From assembly GCF_006227205.1 (NCBI RefSeq), contig NZ_VCNG01000004.1, positions 310,001 through 374,000 of the forward strand: 64,000 nucleotides of DNA. Direction: 5' to 3'. Below are positions 8,604 through 16,558 of the stretch, piece after piece. The DNA is from Pseudomonas sp. ICMP22404. Its GTDB lineage: Bacteria > Pseudomonadota > Gammaproteobacteria > Pseudomonadales > Pseudomonadaceae. Within the stretch, counting starts at the first letter, position 1. The number at the start of each line of letters is the position of its first letter. Position numbers and translations under genes: made by a program. The notes under the pieces were generated by a model, which made no database searches, was not told where the DNA came from, and saw nothing but the letters and a program-made list of their open reading frames with translations.

Positions 8604-9008
8604 ATGTCACTCAAAATTGCATTCGCTGCTGTGCTGAAGGCGATGCGCGCCAGTCGAGGACTTACTCAGAGAAACCTCGCAGAAGTCAGCAGCCGGACAT
8701 ATGTCTCGAAACTGGAGAGAGGCTATTCTAGCCCCACGCTGGAGATGCTCACTACGCTGAGTGGGCCATTGAATGTGAACCCGCTGACGCTGATAGCCAT
8801 CACGCTTAGTGCTGAATCAGGAGAGTCCGTGAGCACTTTGCTGCGGCGCGCGCAGGAAGAGGTAACAAATTTAGCTCAGGCGGGTGTGCTCAATGCTTTG
8901 AAAATCGCGCCCAGCGATGAACTGATAATGGAAAGCCCCGCTTCTCAACACACGAGCAAGCGTTCGACGGCCACGTCTCCGCAAACTGAGTTCTGCTTCG
9001 CTGAATAG
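8604..9008 (+). CDS. XRE-family helix-turn-helix regulator
   Basis: A predicted cytoplasmic DNA-binding repressor or activator. Residues about 8-65 form a Cro/C1-type HTH: LKAMRASRGLTQRNLAEVSSRTYVS, then SKLERG and PTLEMLTTLSGPLNVNP. The remaining 70 residues have no recognised domain. AGGAAG lies 5 nt before the ATG. It converges on the leftward queD operon and is the only regulator in the cargo, so control of the modification and restriction genes, as C proteins do in some restriction-modification systems, is a reasonable inference. At 134 aa it is longer than typical C proteins. Confidence 0.8.
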   Translation: MSLKIAFAAVLKAMRASRGLTQRNLAEVSSRTYVSKLERGYSSPTLEMLTTLSGPLNVNPLTLIAITLSAESGESVSTLLRRAQEEVTNLAQAGVLNALKIAPSDELIMESPASQHTSKRSTATSPQTEFCFAE

Positions 9009-9112
9009 GTGCTCCGGCAACCTCTATCTCCCTGACAGTGGGGCCCAGAAAGCCTTGGCTACAGCGACTGTTAAAGGGATCAGAAGGCAGGCGTGTTGGT
9101 GCTGAGTAAGCG

Positions 9113-9203
9113 TCCGGCGATCCCGCCTCTACAGTCGAGAACGCCGGATGGTTGAGCGCGTGAGTGCTCCGAAGCACCGTTGCGCTCAGGCGTGATCGCG
9201 CCT
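9113..9203. repeat. Three tandem hairpins between the XRE gene and queD
   Basis: Three inverted repeats follow one another. The first is TCCGGCG (9113-9119) with CGCCGGA (9142-9148). The second is TGAGCGC (9153-9159) with GCGCTCA (9182-9188), enclosing GTGCT (9164-9168) and AGCAC (9173-9177) around a 4-nt loop with symmetric 4-nt spacers. The third is AGGCG (9188-9192) with CGCCT (9199-9203). No T-run follows on either strand. It may be an unusual terminator between convergent genes, a protein-binding site, or an element relic such as an origin of transfer. Confidence 0.55.
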
Positions 9204-9250
9204 CATTTCCGCCCATTCTATCAAATTCTATTTTCTCTACGCGAAAGTGA

Positions 9251-9613
9251 CTACACCTCCGGCCCTCTATAAATACATCCACTTGTACATGTCTCGTGAA
9301 TACGTACTGCGGATAGCTCTGGAAGCAATGGCTTTAGCTCTTGCCAAACCCAGACTGCTATGACCTCGCTCGTCGGATTTTCCAGACCAGGAATATCATT
9401 TAGATAGTTATGATCTAATCGCTCATACAGAGGCGCGAAAACCTCCTTTATCTCGGAAAAATCCCTGACCCAACCCGACGTTCTATCGACAGGGCCATCA
9501 ATATAAATTGCAATACGAAAGGAGTGACCATGCAGACGCCCACATTTGTGCCCTTCTGGAACATTGGGCAGTCGATGAGCGGCCTCAAAAACGAACTCTT
9601 TAAAAATCTCCAC
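9251..9613 (-). CDS. queD: QueD, 6-carboxy-5,6,7,8-tetrahydropterin synthase
   Basis: QueD converts dihydroneopterin triphosphate, made by FolE, to 6-carboxytetrahydropterin, the second step to preQ0. Signature residues are visible: zinc ligands H13, H28 and H30, catalytic C24 in [13 protein letters not shown], YERLDHxYLN, ENPTSE, and a C-terminal ETCTxGCxYRG. The GTG at 9613 is chosen because GGAGG lies 5 nt upstream and it gives 120 residues, the length of E. coli QueD; the in-frame start at 9649 lacks such a site. It is the last gene of the leftward dpdB-like/145-aa/queD operon. With queC and queE in the divergent operon it makes the island almost self-sufficient for preQ0, but no folE is present. 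Confidence 0.95.
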   Translation of the reverse strand: MEIFKEFVFEAAHRLPNVPEGHKCGRLHGHSFRIAIYIDGPVDRTSGWVRDFSEIKEVFAPLYERLDHNYLNDIPGLENPTSEVIAVWVWQELKPLLPELSAVRIHETCTSGCIYRGPEV

Positions 9614-9658
9614 TGATTCCTCCCGTATCTCACGCGACAAAAAAACCAAACAGCTAGA

Positions 9659-10096
9659 CTAAACCTTCCAAGACTCAAGATCGACGCATAACGTTTCATA
9701 CAAAAACTCTACAACTTTGGCTCGCCCCTCACCCAGCGCTGATGCAATGGTGATCACGGAAACCAAAATGGAGTTAACAGTGTGCAAATCGGCGACATCA
9801 CTCAGGCAATTCAATATTTCTTCGAATTTCCCCAACATAGCAGTTTGGGAAAAATTTAATGCCTGCACCACATGGGTAGATGGCGTCAGGTAGAGAATAT
9901 TCGCACGCGTCCGCAAACCGTAGGCTTCAGTCAGCATGCCATACCCTTCCGAAGGGAAAGCTTCGTCCTGCCCTGCGAGCCTCCTCAATGCCTCCTGAAA
10001 AGCCATGGATAGATGAAGAATGACTTCAGATAACTCCTTTACACTGGCGTCACTGGCCAGGGCTGGAGCCAGATCCGAGGAAACCAAAGTAGTCAT
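9659..10096 (-). CDS. Unrecognised protein (145 aa) between a dpdB-like gene and queD
   Basis: I do not recognise this protein. It appears soluble and almost entirely helical, with an acidic N-terminus, a central conserved-looking segment (GYGMLTEAYGLRTRANIL) and a C-terminal helix pair. No metal-binding cysteines, P-loop or membrane segment are seen. The start is well supported by AGGAG 6 nt before the ATG. It sits 32 nt after the dpdB-like gene and 45 nt before queD on the same strand, so all three should share a transcript. That placement suggests a role in 7-deazaguanine DNA modification, perhaps as a partner of the adjacent DGQQR protein or as a regulator. Confidence 0.7.
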   Translation of the reverse strand: MTTLVSSDLAPALASDASVKELSEVILHLSMAFQEALRRLAGQDEAFPSEGYGMLTEAYGLRTRANILYLTPSTHVVQALNFSQTAMLGKFEEILNCLSDVADLHTVNSILVSVITIASALGEGRAKVVEFLYETLCVDLESWKV

Positions 10097-10128
10097 AATG
10101 TCTCCTAAATATTAGTAATTAGCACCAG

Positions 10129-11184
10129 TTAGCTAGGTACTAGTTCCGAACTTCGAACCACCCTGGTCAAATGATCAGTCAAAAGATGAATATCACCATG
10201 TAAATTCTGAACTCCATTCCATGGCCGGTTGCCTGTTTTAAAGGACCACTCTCCCGAATCGAGCGTCCAAGCTGTATATCCTTGTAGCTTTCTAAGGCCT
10301 AACTTGAATACTGGGGCCAGTGGCGCTCCTGTAGCACACAACTGCTCCATGACGAACCCCATGGAAATAATCCCCGCGCTATGGACGAGACGAGAGCTTT
10401 TAGGGGTGTGACCATGCCAAGCATTTCCAAACACCTCCTGGACCGCCTGGAAAAACTCACTGATGGCCAAGAAACACCGATCCTCACCTCCCGACAACTC
10501 AATCACCTCCCGACAGTAACCGTCAGATAGGGAATTCATTACCAGTTTCTGGAGCGACGTATCACCGATGACCCCTGAGGGGTTGGTATGCTGCTTAATC
10601 TGTCCTTGCAAAGAAGATCGATCGTCATAATTCAGCATTTCCACGATGCGGGCTGCGCGGGCGCGGGAAGTCATTCTGAATGGAAGGCCGCTGACAGACG
10701 GAAGCAGTTCATATACCAGCGACTTCGGTAATGGACTGGTGTTGTTGACGAGAATGAATTGCCGGCGAAGCTCTTCCTGATTTTCACACACGAGAGCAGA
10801 CACCAGTAGCTGGAACGAACTCCCCTCGAGCCCAGCTAAAGCAGATAGGCGCTGCTGACCATCCACAACGAACCCAGGAGGGCCGGATGAAATATCCACC
10901 TCAATTTCTGCATAGGCTCCATTTCCTTCCACCACCCGGACTCCACTGGTAAAGGCTAACACCACAGCATTGGGCATTACCGCATCGGGACGGGAGAGGT
11001 AGTCGCGGATCTCTCGTATGTGCTTGGACACCTGTGGCCGCTGAAAGCCATGAAGGGCGCCACGATCATCACGCTTGACTCGGTCGATGCTAGCGATCGC
11101 CAAAATCTGCTCAACGGTAGCCGCAAACGATACCACTTGGTGGGTTGGGCTCTGTAACGCCTTGATTGCGCTGAACTTAAGCAA
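10129..11184 (-). CDS. dpdB: DpdB-like DGQQR-domain protein, copy 1
   Basis: DpdB belongs to the DGQHR/DndB-like group related to ParB/sulfiredoxin folds and is needed with DpdA to put preQ0 into DNA. DGQQR lies at residues 108-112 in the segment PGFVVDGQQRLSAL, after GFQRPQV (about 47-53), and is followed by FILVNNTSPLPKSLVYELLP and QHTNPSGV. I favour a TTG start at 11184. GGAAGAG lies 5 nt upstream, the product is then 351 residues like copy 3, and the N-termini align. An ATG at 11265 would add 27 residues without a good ribosome-binding site. It heads the leftward operon. It looks closer to copy 3 than to copy 2. Confidence 0.85.
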   Translation of the reverse strand: MLKFSAIKALQSPTHQVVSFAATVEQILAIASIDRVKRDDRGALHGFQRPQVSKHIREIRDYLSRPDAVMPNAVVLAFTSGVRVVEGNGAYAEIEVDISSGPPGFVVDGQQRLSALAGLEGSSFQLLVSALVCENQEELRRQFILVNNTSPLPKSLVYELLPSVSGLPFRMTSRARAARIVEMLNYDDRSSLQGQIKQHTNPSGVIGDTSLQKLVMNSLSDGYCREVIELSGGEDRCFLAISEFFQAVQEVFGNAWHGHTPKSSRLVHSAGIISMGFVMEQLCATGAPLAPVFKLGLRKLQGYTAWTLDSGEWSFKTGNRPWNGVQNLHGDIHLLTDHLTRVVRSSELVPS

Positions 11185-11365
11185 TGAGTCTCTTCCTTCA
11201 TCGAACGGCCCCCCAGAAAGAGGGGTAGCAGCAGTATTGAGGCTCTTATACCAACCCTTCCGCATAAAAACTAGCCTAAGCGCATTGGCCCATACAGTTA
11301 TTAAATGGTAAATTGTCAGCCTCAGATAAATGCAACACCCGTCAAAACAGGCCTACAGTTTTCCC
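11185..11365. promoter_or_regulatory. Divergent control region of the two Dpd modification operons
   Basis: This 181-bp interval separates the leftward dpdB-like/queD operon from the rightward dpdC operon and must carry promoters for both, plus any operator that coordinates them. Part of it (11266-11330) is AT-rich. I could not assign -35 and -10 elements with confidence. If the ATG at 11265 is used, the interval shrinks to 100 bp. Confidence 0.45.
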
Positions 11366-12301
11366 ATGAGAACCGTCATCATCACCAACTGCACCAATCG
11401 AAAACGTCTCGACGGCCTGCCGCCGGTGGTGCTGAACGACGAGTGTTATTCATCGATTGCAGCCATGGCAAAGGCGTGGAAGGGGCAAATAGACGAACGT
11501 CCCACCACTCTGATGGCATCTTCACTTTACGTGGGCAGAAGCGTTTCTGACGCGAGGCGCGTAGCAACGAAGTTGGACGCGAAGCTAATGTTTGCGTCGA
11601 CCGGCTTAGGGTTGATTGAAGGCGATCAGAGATGTCCACCGTACAACCTGACGGTGGCTCAGGATCCGAATTCTATCATCCCACGTCTCGAAAAATTGGG
11701 TGTGCGCGCATCAGATTGGTGGGAAGCCGTGAATGTCACCCAATCAAAGGGAAGCGCCCTAGCGGACCTCGTCAGCCAACCCGACATCGACTTGGTGCTC
11801 ATTGCCCTCTCTTCAAACTATGTCCAGCTGATAGGCGAAGACCTTGGAAAAATCAGGGACACGCAGATCGACAAGCTCAGAATATTCACTTCGCGCCCAG
11901 GCATCGAGATGCTTCCCAGCCATTTACGACGCATCGCGATGCCCTACGACGAACGCCTTGAAACCTCAACACTACCCGGCACCCGCAACGATTTCCCCCA
12001 GAGAGCCCTGCGTCATTTCATTGAAATTCTTGAACTGTCGAGTGCTCCTGCTGAGATCGCTCGAAAGAGCGTCAGCGCGGCGATGGATCTTTTATCCCTA
12101 GCAAAAACGACCATCCGGCGGCGCGCATCGGACAGTGAAATTGCCTACATGCTTGAGTGTGTGTGGGCTGACTACCAAGGCAGTTCCACCCGATTGTTAC
12201 GCTACTTAAGGGACGACGCCCTGGTGTCGTGCGAGCAATCGCGCTTTCGGAGGATCTGGCAGGACATCAAAGGTCAAGACAGCATAGAGAGCAAAGCATG
12301 A
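11366..12301 (+). CDS. dpdC: DpdC, predicted enzyme converting preQ0 to ADG in DNA
   Basis: In the Salmonella Montevideo system DpdC acts after insertion, hydrating the nitrile of preQ0 in DNA to the amide (2'-deoxy-7-amido-7-deazaguanosine). This 311-residue protein is called DpdC from its place upstream of dpdB and dpdA and from an N-terminal YaaA/DUF6884-like region: IITNCTNRKRL at residues 4-14, SLYVGRSVSDARRVA (about 50-64), ASTGLGLIEGD (about 74-84) and PPYNLTV. The C-terminal half is helical and without a known motif. The ATG at 11366 begins at the conserved strand; an earlier ATG at 11330 adds 12 residues. The stop overlaps the next start as ATGA. Confidence 0.75.
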   Translation: MRTVIITNCTNRKRLDGLPPVVLNDECYSSIAAMAKAWKGQIDERPTTLMASSLYVGRSVSDARRVATKLDAKLMFASTGLGLIEGDQRCPPYNLTVAQDPNSIIPRLEKLGVRASDWWEAVNVTQSKGSALADLVSQPDIDLVLIALSSNYVQLIGEDLGKIRDTQIDKLRIFTSRPGIEMLPSHLRRIAMPYDERLETSTLPGTRNDFPQRALRHFIEILELSSAPAEIARKSVSAAMDLLSLAKTTIRRRASDSEIAYMLECVWADYQGSSTRLLRYLRDDALVSCEQSRFRRIWQDIKGQDSIESKA

Positions 12302-13419
12302 CGAGCGAAGATGCGATTGTGGTGCGTGCACTACGCACCACGCAAGGCGACAACCTTGATGTGTATGCATTATTCATCAGGGGATCTGACCTGGTCCGAA
12401 TTGCCGACATCAGCCGCCTGTCGCGCGAAGACAGCAGCCCCCTCAAGGGTTTTCAGCGCCCCGAGATTAAGAGTCATGTCAAAGGGATCACTGAGTACCT
12501 CAATCAGGGAAATGTACTTTTTCCCAATGCAATTATCTTAGCGCTGTCTCCTGACCTGCGTTTTGTTGCAGCACGCGGAAGCAAGCCGACAGGCGACGCG
12601 GGGCTTTCGCAAGCGGGTACGCTGACGATTCCTATTAGGGAGGAAGGAATGAGGTCTGCCTGGATCGTGGACGGGCAACAACGCTCATTGGCGTTGGCGA
12701 AAGCGGCCAATTCGGATCTTCCTGTGCCAGTGATCGGTTTTGTATCCGACAGCCTGACTACCCAGCGCGAGCAATTTATTTTGGTCAACAAGGCCAAACC
12801 CTTGCCCACTCGACTGATCAACGAACTACTGCCGGAGACAGGCAGCATCCTTTTGCCACGCGAACTGAGTGCTCGCAAGGCACCAGCTGAGTTGTGCGGG
12901 CTTCTTAGCCGCGATCCCAACTCCCCTTTCCACAAACTCATAAAGCGGTCGTCCGAGCAAAATAGCAAAGCAGTGATCACTGACACCGCTGTAATAACGA
13001 TGATCCGCAATAGCATCAGTAATCCGTTGGGGGCGTTGGCTCCCTACACCTCCAGCACCGACGGTGCGGCGAACGTTGAGTCCATGTACAACCTACTGAC
13101 GACCTTCTGGCGGGCAGTGCGTGATACGTTTTCAGAGGCGTGGGCACTTGAATCCAAGAGCAGTCGACTCATGCACTCAGCGGGGATAATCGCCATGGGC
13201 GTGCTTATGGATCGAATCTACGCCAAAATCGGTGGTCAGCGCGAAACCTACGAAGCCGTGCTACAAGAACTGGCCAGAGTAGCCCCTTACTGCGCATGGA
13301 CAACAGGTCAGTGGCCGATGATTAATGTCCAGTGGAATGAAATCCAAAGCACCCCTCAAGATATCAAGGCGCTGCAAGAAACCTTGATCCGCCTCTATAT
13401 GACCAGCGCTCACCAATGA
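12298..13419 (+). CDS. dpdB: DpdB-like DGQQR-domain protein, copy 2
   Basis: The second DGQQR protein (373 residues), probably the counterpart of canonical DpdB since it sits directly before dpdA. GFQRPEIKSH is at about 51-60, VDGQQRSLALAKA at about 124-136, then EQFILVNKAKPLPTRLINELLP. It differs from copies 1 and 3 by SLAL instead of LSAL after the motif, by lacking the QHTNP segment, and by an insertion at about 92-120. It starts at 12298, where ATG overlaps the dpdC stop, and ends in an ATGA overlap with dpdA, so translation should be coupled and stoichiometry fixed. DpdB-type proteins support base exchange by DpdA. Confidence 0.85.
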   Translation: MTSEDAIVVRALRTTQGDNLDVYALFIRGSDLVRIADISRLSREDSSPLKGFQRPEIKSHVKGITEYLNQGNVLFPNAIILALSPDLRFVAARGSKPTGDAGLSQAGTLTIPIREEGMRSAWIVDGQQRSLALAKAANSDLPVPVIGFVSDSLTTQREQFILVNKAKPLPTRLINELLPETGSILLPRELSARKAPAELCGLLSRDPNSPFHKLIKRSSEQNSKAVITDTAVITMIRNSISNPLGALAPYTSSTDGAANVESMYNLLTTFWRAVRDTFSEAWALESKSSRLMHSAGIIAMGVLMDRIYAKIGGQRETYEAVLQELARVAPYCAWTTGQWPMINVQWNEIQSTPQDIKALQETLIRLYMTSAHQ

Positions 13420-14714
13420 AATTTTTATACGCCGACACCCAAGACTACGTAGACCCGGACTACGATTTCATCAACGATCGAAATGCGCCGGGCCGGAAGA
13501 GATACTGGGATGACCAGTATGCGCACGAAATGATGACCCCCGTCCCTTATGATGGGCTCTTGGTCTCGATGAGCGCAGTGCGACCTGCAAATGGCGTCGC
13601 TAATTCAAAGGTTCGGTACTCGACTTCCGAGCAGCAGCGCTTCCTCAGAGAAGGCGCGCGCAAATTTCTACGACTCGATGGCATCCAGTTCAAAGATACG
13701 ATGGTTCTAGGTGACTGCGGGGCTTTCGCCTATGTAGAGCACCCTACCCCTGCGTATAGCCCAAGCGAAGTAGTAGAGTTCTACTCAGACGCGGGATTCA
13801 CCCACGGTTGCTCGCCGGACCACATCATATTCAACTGCGACTCCAGCAATCCTCCAGCATTGAGCCAGTCGGAAGATGTGCTGTTTCGATACGAAATCAC
13901 GCTCAAAAATGCGCAAGAGTTTCTGCGTTTAGTGAAGGAGGCGGAATGGCCTTTCGAACCTCTTGGAGCGGTACAGGGTTGGTCTCCTCAAAGCATGGCG
14001 AACGCTGCAAAACAACTCGAAGACATGGGTTATCGCTACTTGGCGATCGGAGGTCTAGTACCTTTGAAAGTCGATCAAATCCATGAGGTTCTGAAAGAGC
14101 TTCGAGCGGTCCTTAAGCCCGAGACAAATATTCATCTGCTGGGGTTTGCCAAAGCCGAGAACATCCATGAATTCACCGGATATGGCATTACCAGTTTTGA
14201 CTCAACCTCCCCCCTTATACGCGCATTTAAAGATGCGAAGTGTAATTACTACATGGGCAACAATACAAGCAAACTGGACTACTACACAGCTATCCGCATT
14301 CCTCAGGCGATTGAAAATCCACGCCTGATGCAAGGAATAAAAAAAGGCACTCTGAGCGCAGAAGAGTTACAAATCAAAGAAAAAGCGGCGTTGCTAGCGA
14401 TCCGCGACTACGATAAAAACCTGCTCGACTTTGATTCAACTTTAGCCGTGCTAGTAGACTATCTCCGACTGACTCTTTCCGGATCGATATCATCATCAAT
14501 AGAAATGGAAAAAGAAATCGCCAAGCATGTCCGACTAATCTCACCCACGCTGAGAGATAAACCGTGGCAAAAATGCCAATGTTCGATTTGTCAGTCAGCG
14601 GGTATTGAAACTATTATCTTTCGAGCCAGCAATCGAAACAAAAGACGCGGATTTCACAACTTAGGCGTGTACCACCGCCACCTTCAGAAAACCCTGGAAC
14701 TTTCGAAACAATGA
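13416..14714 (+). CDS. dpdA: DpdA, TGT-like transglycosylase inserting preQ0 into DNA
   Basis: DpdA is the DNA-acting relative of tRNA-guanine transglycosylase: it swaps a guanine base in DNA for preQ0. TGT-family landmarks are visible in order: general-base region GDCGAF with D100, GAVQGWS (184-190), IGGL (211-214), nucleophile region SFDSTSP with D262, and a zinc site C387-x-C389-x2-C392 with H414 or H420. The 432-residue length and long N-terminal extension fit DpdA rather than tRNA TGT (about 370 aa). It is coupled by ATGA overlaps to the DpdB-like gene before it and to the next one after it. The recognition sequence in DNA cannot be told from the protein. Confidence 0.93.
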   Translation: MKFLYADTQDYVDPDYDFINDRNAPGRKRYWDDQYAHEMMTPVPYDGLLVSMSAVRPANGVANSKVRYSTSEQQRFLREGARKFLRLDGIQFKDTMVLGDCGAFAYVEHPTPAYSPSEVVEFYSDAGFTHGCSPDHIIFNCDSSNPPALSQSEDVLFRYEITLKNAQEFLRLVKEAEWPFEPLGAVQGWSPQSMANAAKQLEDMGYRYLAIGGLVPLKVDQIHEVLKELRAVLKPETNIHLLGFAKAENIHEFTGYGITSFDSTSPLIRAFKDAKCNYYMGNNTSKLDYYTAIRIPQAIENPRLMQGIKKGTLSAEELQIKEKAALLAIRDYDKNLLDFDSTLAVLVDYLRLTLSGSISSSIEMEKEIAKHVRLISPTLRDKPWQKCQCSICQSAGIETIIFRASNRNKRRGFHNLGVYHRHLQKTLELSKQ

Positions 14715-15766
14715 TCTATCGATTTAAGGGTGTGCGCGCCCAACAGGCCTCCGGGCATGATGTATTTTCGTTTGCGGCCACTCCAAATGAAATTTTAGAT
14801 TTTTCTGAAATTGAGAGAGTCGGCCGCGATGAAGAAGGCCACCTCAAAGGCTTTCAGCGCCATCAAGTCGCGTCGCACATCAGAGATATTCGTGACTATC
14901 TTCAGCGCGACGATGCATTGCTTCCTAACGCAATTATCTTGGCCTTTCTGGATGGGGTAACGATTAAAGACCTCGGCGAAGGGATTGTAGAAATCATTAT
15001 TGATGCTACCGAATTTAAGCCAGGCTTTGTGGTCGATGGACAACAACGACTCAGCGCCCTTGCGACGATGGAAAAACCTGGATTCCAGGTATTTGTATCT
15101 GCATTGATTTGTAAAGACTACAACGAACTGCGACAGCAGTTTGTGCTCGTCAACAATACGCGACCGCTGCCAAAATCGCTGATCTATGAACTTTTACCGA
15201 CTGTTGATGGCCTGCCAGAACGGTTCACAAGTCGTAAATTTGCTGCTCGCATTATTGATTTGTTGAATTTTCTGCCTAACTCCTCTCTATTTGGCGAGAT
15301 CAAACAACATACGAATCCTAGAGGAGTACTAAGCGACATGGCGATGCAGAAGTTCGTAATGAACTCTGCGAATGATGGCGCGATTCGTAGCTTCATGAAG
15401 TTTGATGACTTTGAGGGGCGCAGCATCGAACTTATCAATAACTTCTTCCATGCCGTGCGTGTAGTTTTCAAATCGGAATGGGAAGGACTAGCCCCCAGAA
15501 ATTCACGTTTGAAACACGGGGCGGGCCTCGTGTCTTTGAGCTTCGTTATGGAGTTGCTCTACTCCGATCAAGGCACAACCAGCAAGGAAGGCTTTATCAA
15601 AGGTCTAAAACTTTTGAAACCTCATACAGCATGGACAAGTGGTGATTGGCACATTTCTGAAACCGACCGCCGCCCCTGGAATGGTATACAGAACACGCCC
15701 ACTGATATCGGATTGCTCACTAAATATCTGACCGAAAAACTCAAGCAAGAACTGAAACGGCGCTAA
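14711..15766 (+). CDS. dpdB: DpdB-like DGQQR-domain protein, copy 3
   Basis: The third DGQQR protein, 351 residues, with VDGQQRLSALA at about 108-118, GFQRHQVASHIRDIRDYLQ upstream, LVNNTRPLPKSLIYELLP, IKQHTNPRGV and a C-terminal RPWNGIQNT. It closely follows copy 1 in length and motif order (FAAT near residue 21, NNTxPLPKSL, QHTNPxGV, HTAW or YTAW near the end) yet lies on the opposite strand 3.5 kb away. The ATG overlaps the dpdA stop as ATGA. A role beside DpdA is implied. Whether copies 1 and 3 form hetero-oligomers with copy 2 or specify different target sites is unknown. Confidence 0.85.
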   Translation: MIYRFKGVRAQQASGHDVFSFAATPNEILDFSEIERVGRDEEGHLKGFQRHQVASHIRDIRDYLQRDDALLPNAIILAFLDGVTIKDLGEGIVEIIIDATEFKPGFVVDGQQRLSALATMEKPGFQVFVSALICKDYNELRQQFVLVNNTRPLPKSLIYELLPTVDGLPERFTSRKFAARIIDLLNFLPNSSLFGEIKQHTNPRGVLSDMAMQKFVMNSANDGAIRSFMKFDDFEGRSIELINNFFHAVRVVFKSEWEGLAPRNSRLKHGAGLVSLSFVMELLYSDQGTTSKEGFIKGLKLLKPHTAWTSGDWHISETDRRPWNGIQNTPTDIGLLTKYLTEKLKQELKRR

Positions 15767-15793
15767 ATCAGACCCAGTTCCGAGGAGAGCAGT

Positions 15794-16495
15794 ATGCACA
15801 CCAAAGCCTTAGTTCTTTTTTCAGGCGGACAAGATTCAACCACCTGCCTTGCCTGGGCGCTGGAACGTTACGAGCACGTCGAGACCATTGGCTTTGATTA
15901 TGGCCAGAGGCATCGAATCGAACTCGAATGTCGGCTGAATATCTTGCAGGAGGTACGTAACAGATTTCCAAACTGGGCCAAGCGACTCGGTGAGGACCAC
16001 GTGCTTGACCTCAAATTACTCGGCCAGATCAGCGATACGGCGATGACCGCTGAGAAAACTATAGAGTTTGAAAAGAATGGACTTCCCAATACGTTTGTAC
16101 CCGGGAGAAATCTGCTGTTCTTGACGTTCGCAGCCACTATTGCCTACCGACGGGGCCTCACAGTGCTGGTCGGGGGAATGTGCGAAACAGACTACTCAGG
16201 ATACCCAGACTGCCGGGACAACACCCTCAAAGCCACCCAGGTGGCCTTGAGCCTCGGGATGGACGCTCCGGTAATCATTGAAACGCCCTTGATGTGGCTC
16301 AACAAAGCGCAGACCTGGCGTTTGGCGGAAGATCTAGGTAATCGAGACTTTGTCAGCCTGATCCAAGAAGAGTCCCACACCTGCTACCTCGGGACCCGAC
16401 AGCAGAAACATGAATGGGGCTACGGGTGTGGAACGTGCCCAGCTTGCGAACTGCGCAAAACTGGATATGAGCAGTACATTCAAGAACGAGATTGA
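15794..16495 (+). CDS. queC: QueC, 7-cyano-7-deazaguanine (preQ0) synthase
   Basis: QueC converts 7-carboxy-7-deazaguanine to preQ0 with ATP and ammonia, the last step before DNA insertion. The PP-loop SGGQDST is at residues 10-16, GFDYGQRH follows at about 33-40, and the zinc ligands are C197, C212, C215 and C218 (CGTCPAC). At 233 residues it is of normal length. GAGGAGAG lies upstream of the ATG. It follows the DpdB-like copy 3 by 27 nt. As an island copy it would add to, or free the system from, the chromosomal queuosine pathway. Confidence 0.96.
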   Translation: MHTKALVLFSGGQDSTTCLAWALERYEHVETIGFDYGQRHRIELECRLNILQEVRNRFPNWAKRLGEDHVLDLKLLGQISDTAMTAEKTIEFEKNGLPNTFVPGRNLLFLTFAATIAYRRGLTVLVGGMCETDYSGYPDCRDNTLKATQVALSLGMDAPVIIETPLMWLNKAQTWRLAEDLGNRDFVSLIQEESHTCYLGTRQQKHEWGYGCGTCPACELRKTGYEQYIQERD

Positions 16496-16558
16496 TGATG
16501 GTTCAGCGGTGGCGGGTCACTGTACTCGCCACCAATTTGAATCAGATGAGTAACCAAA

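Noticed and set aside
9113..9203. Integron attC site
   Set aside because: The R-box and core (GTTRRRY) pair expected of attC was not found at the ends, and no integron integrase is nearby.
13416..14714. DpdA as a tRNA-guanine transglycosylase for queuosine
   Set aside because: Length (432 aa), sequence divergence and coupling to dpdB-like and dpdC genes fit the DNA-acting enzyme; a housekeeping tgt would sit with queA/yajC.
10129..15766. Dnd phosphorothioation system suggested by DndB-like DGQQR proteins
   Set aside because: No DndA, DndC, DndD or DndE is present, while TGT-like DpdA, QueC/D/E and the dpdE-K block are. The DGQQR proteins fit DpdB.
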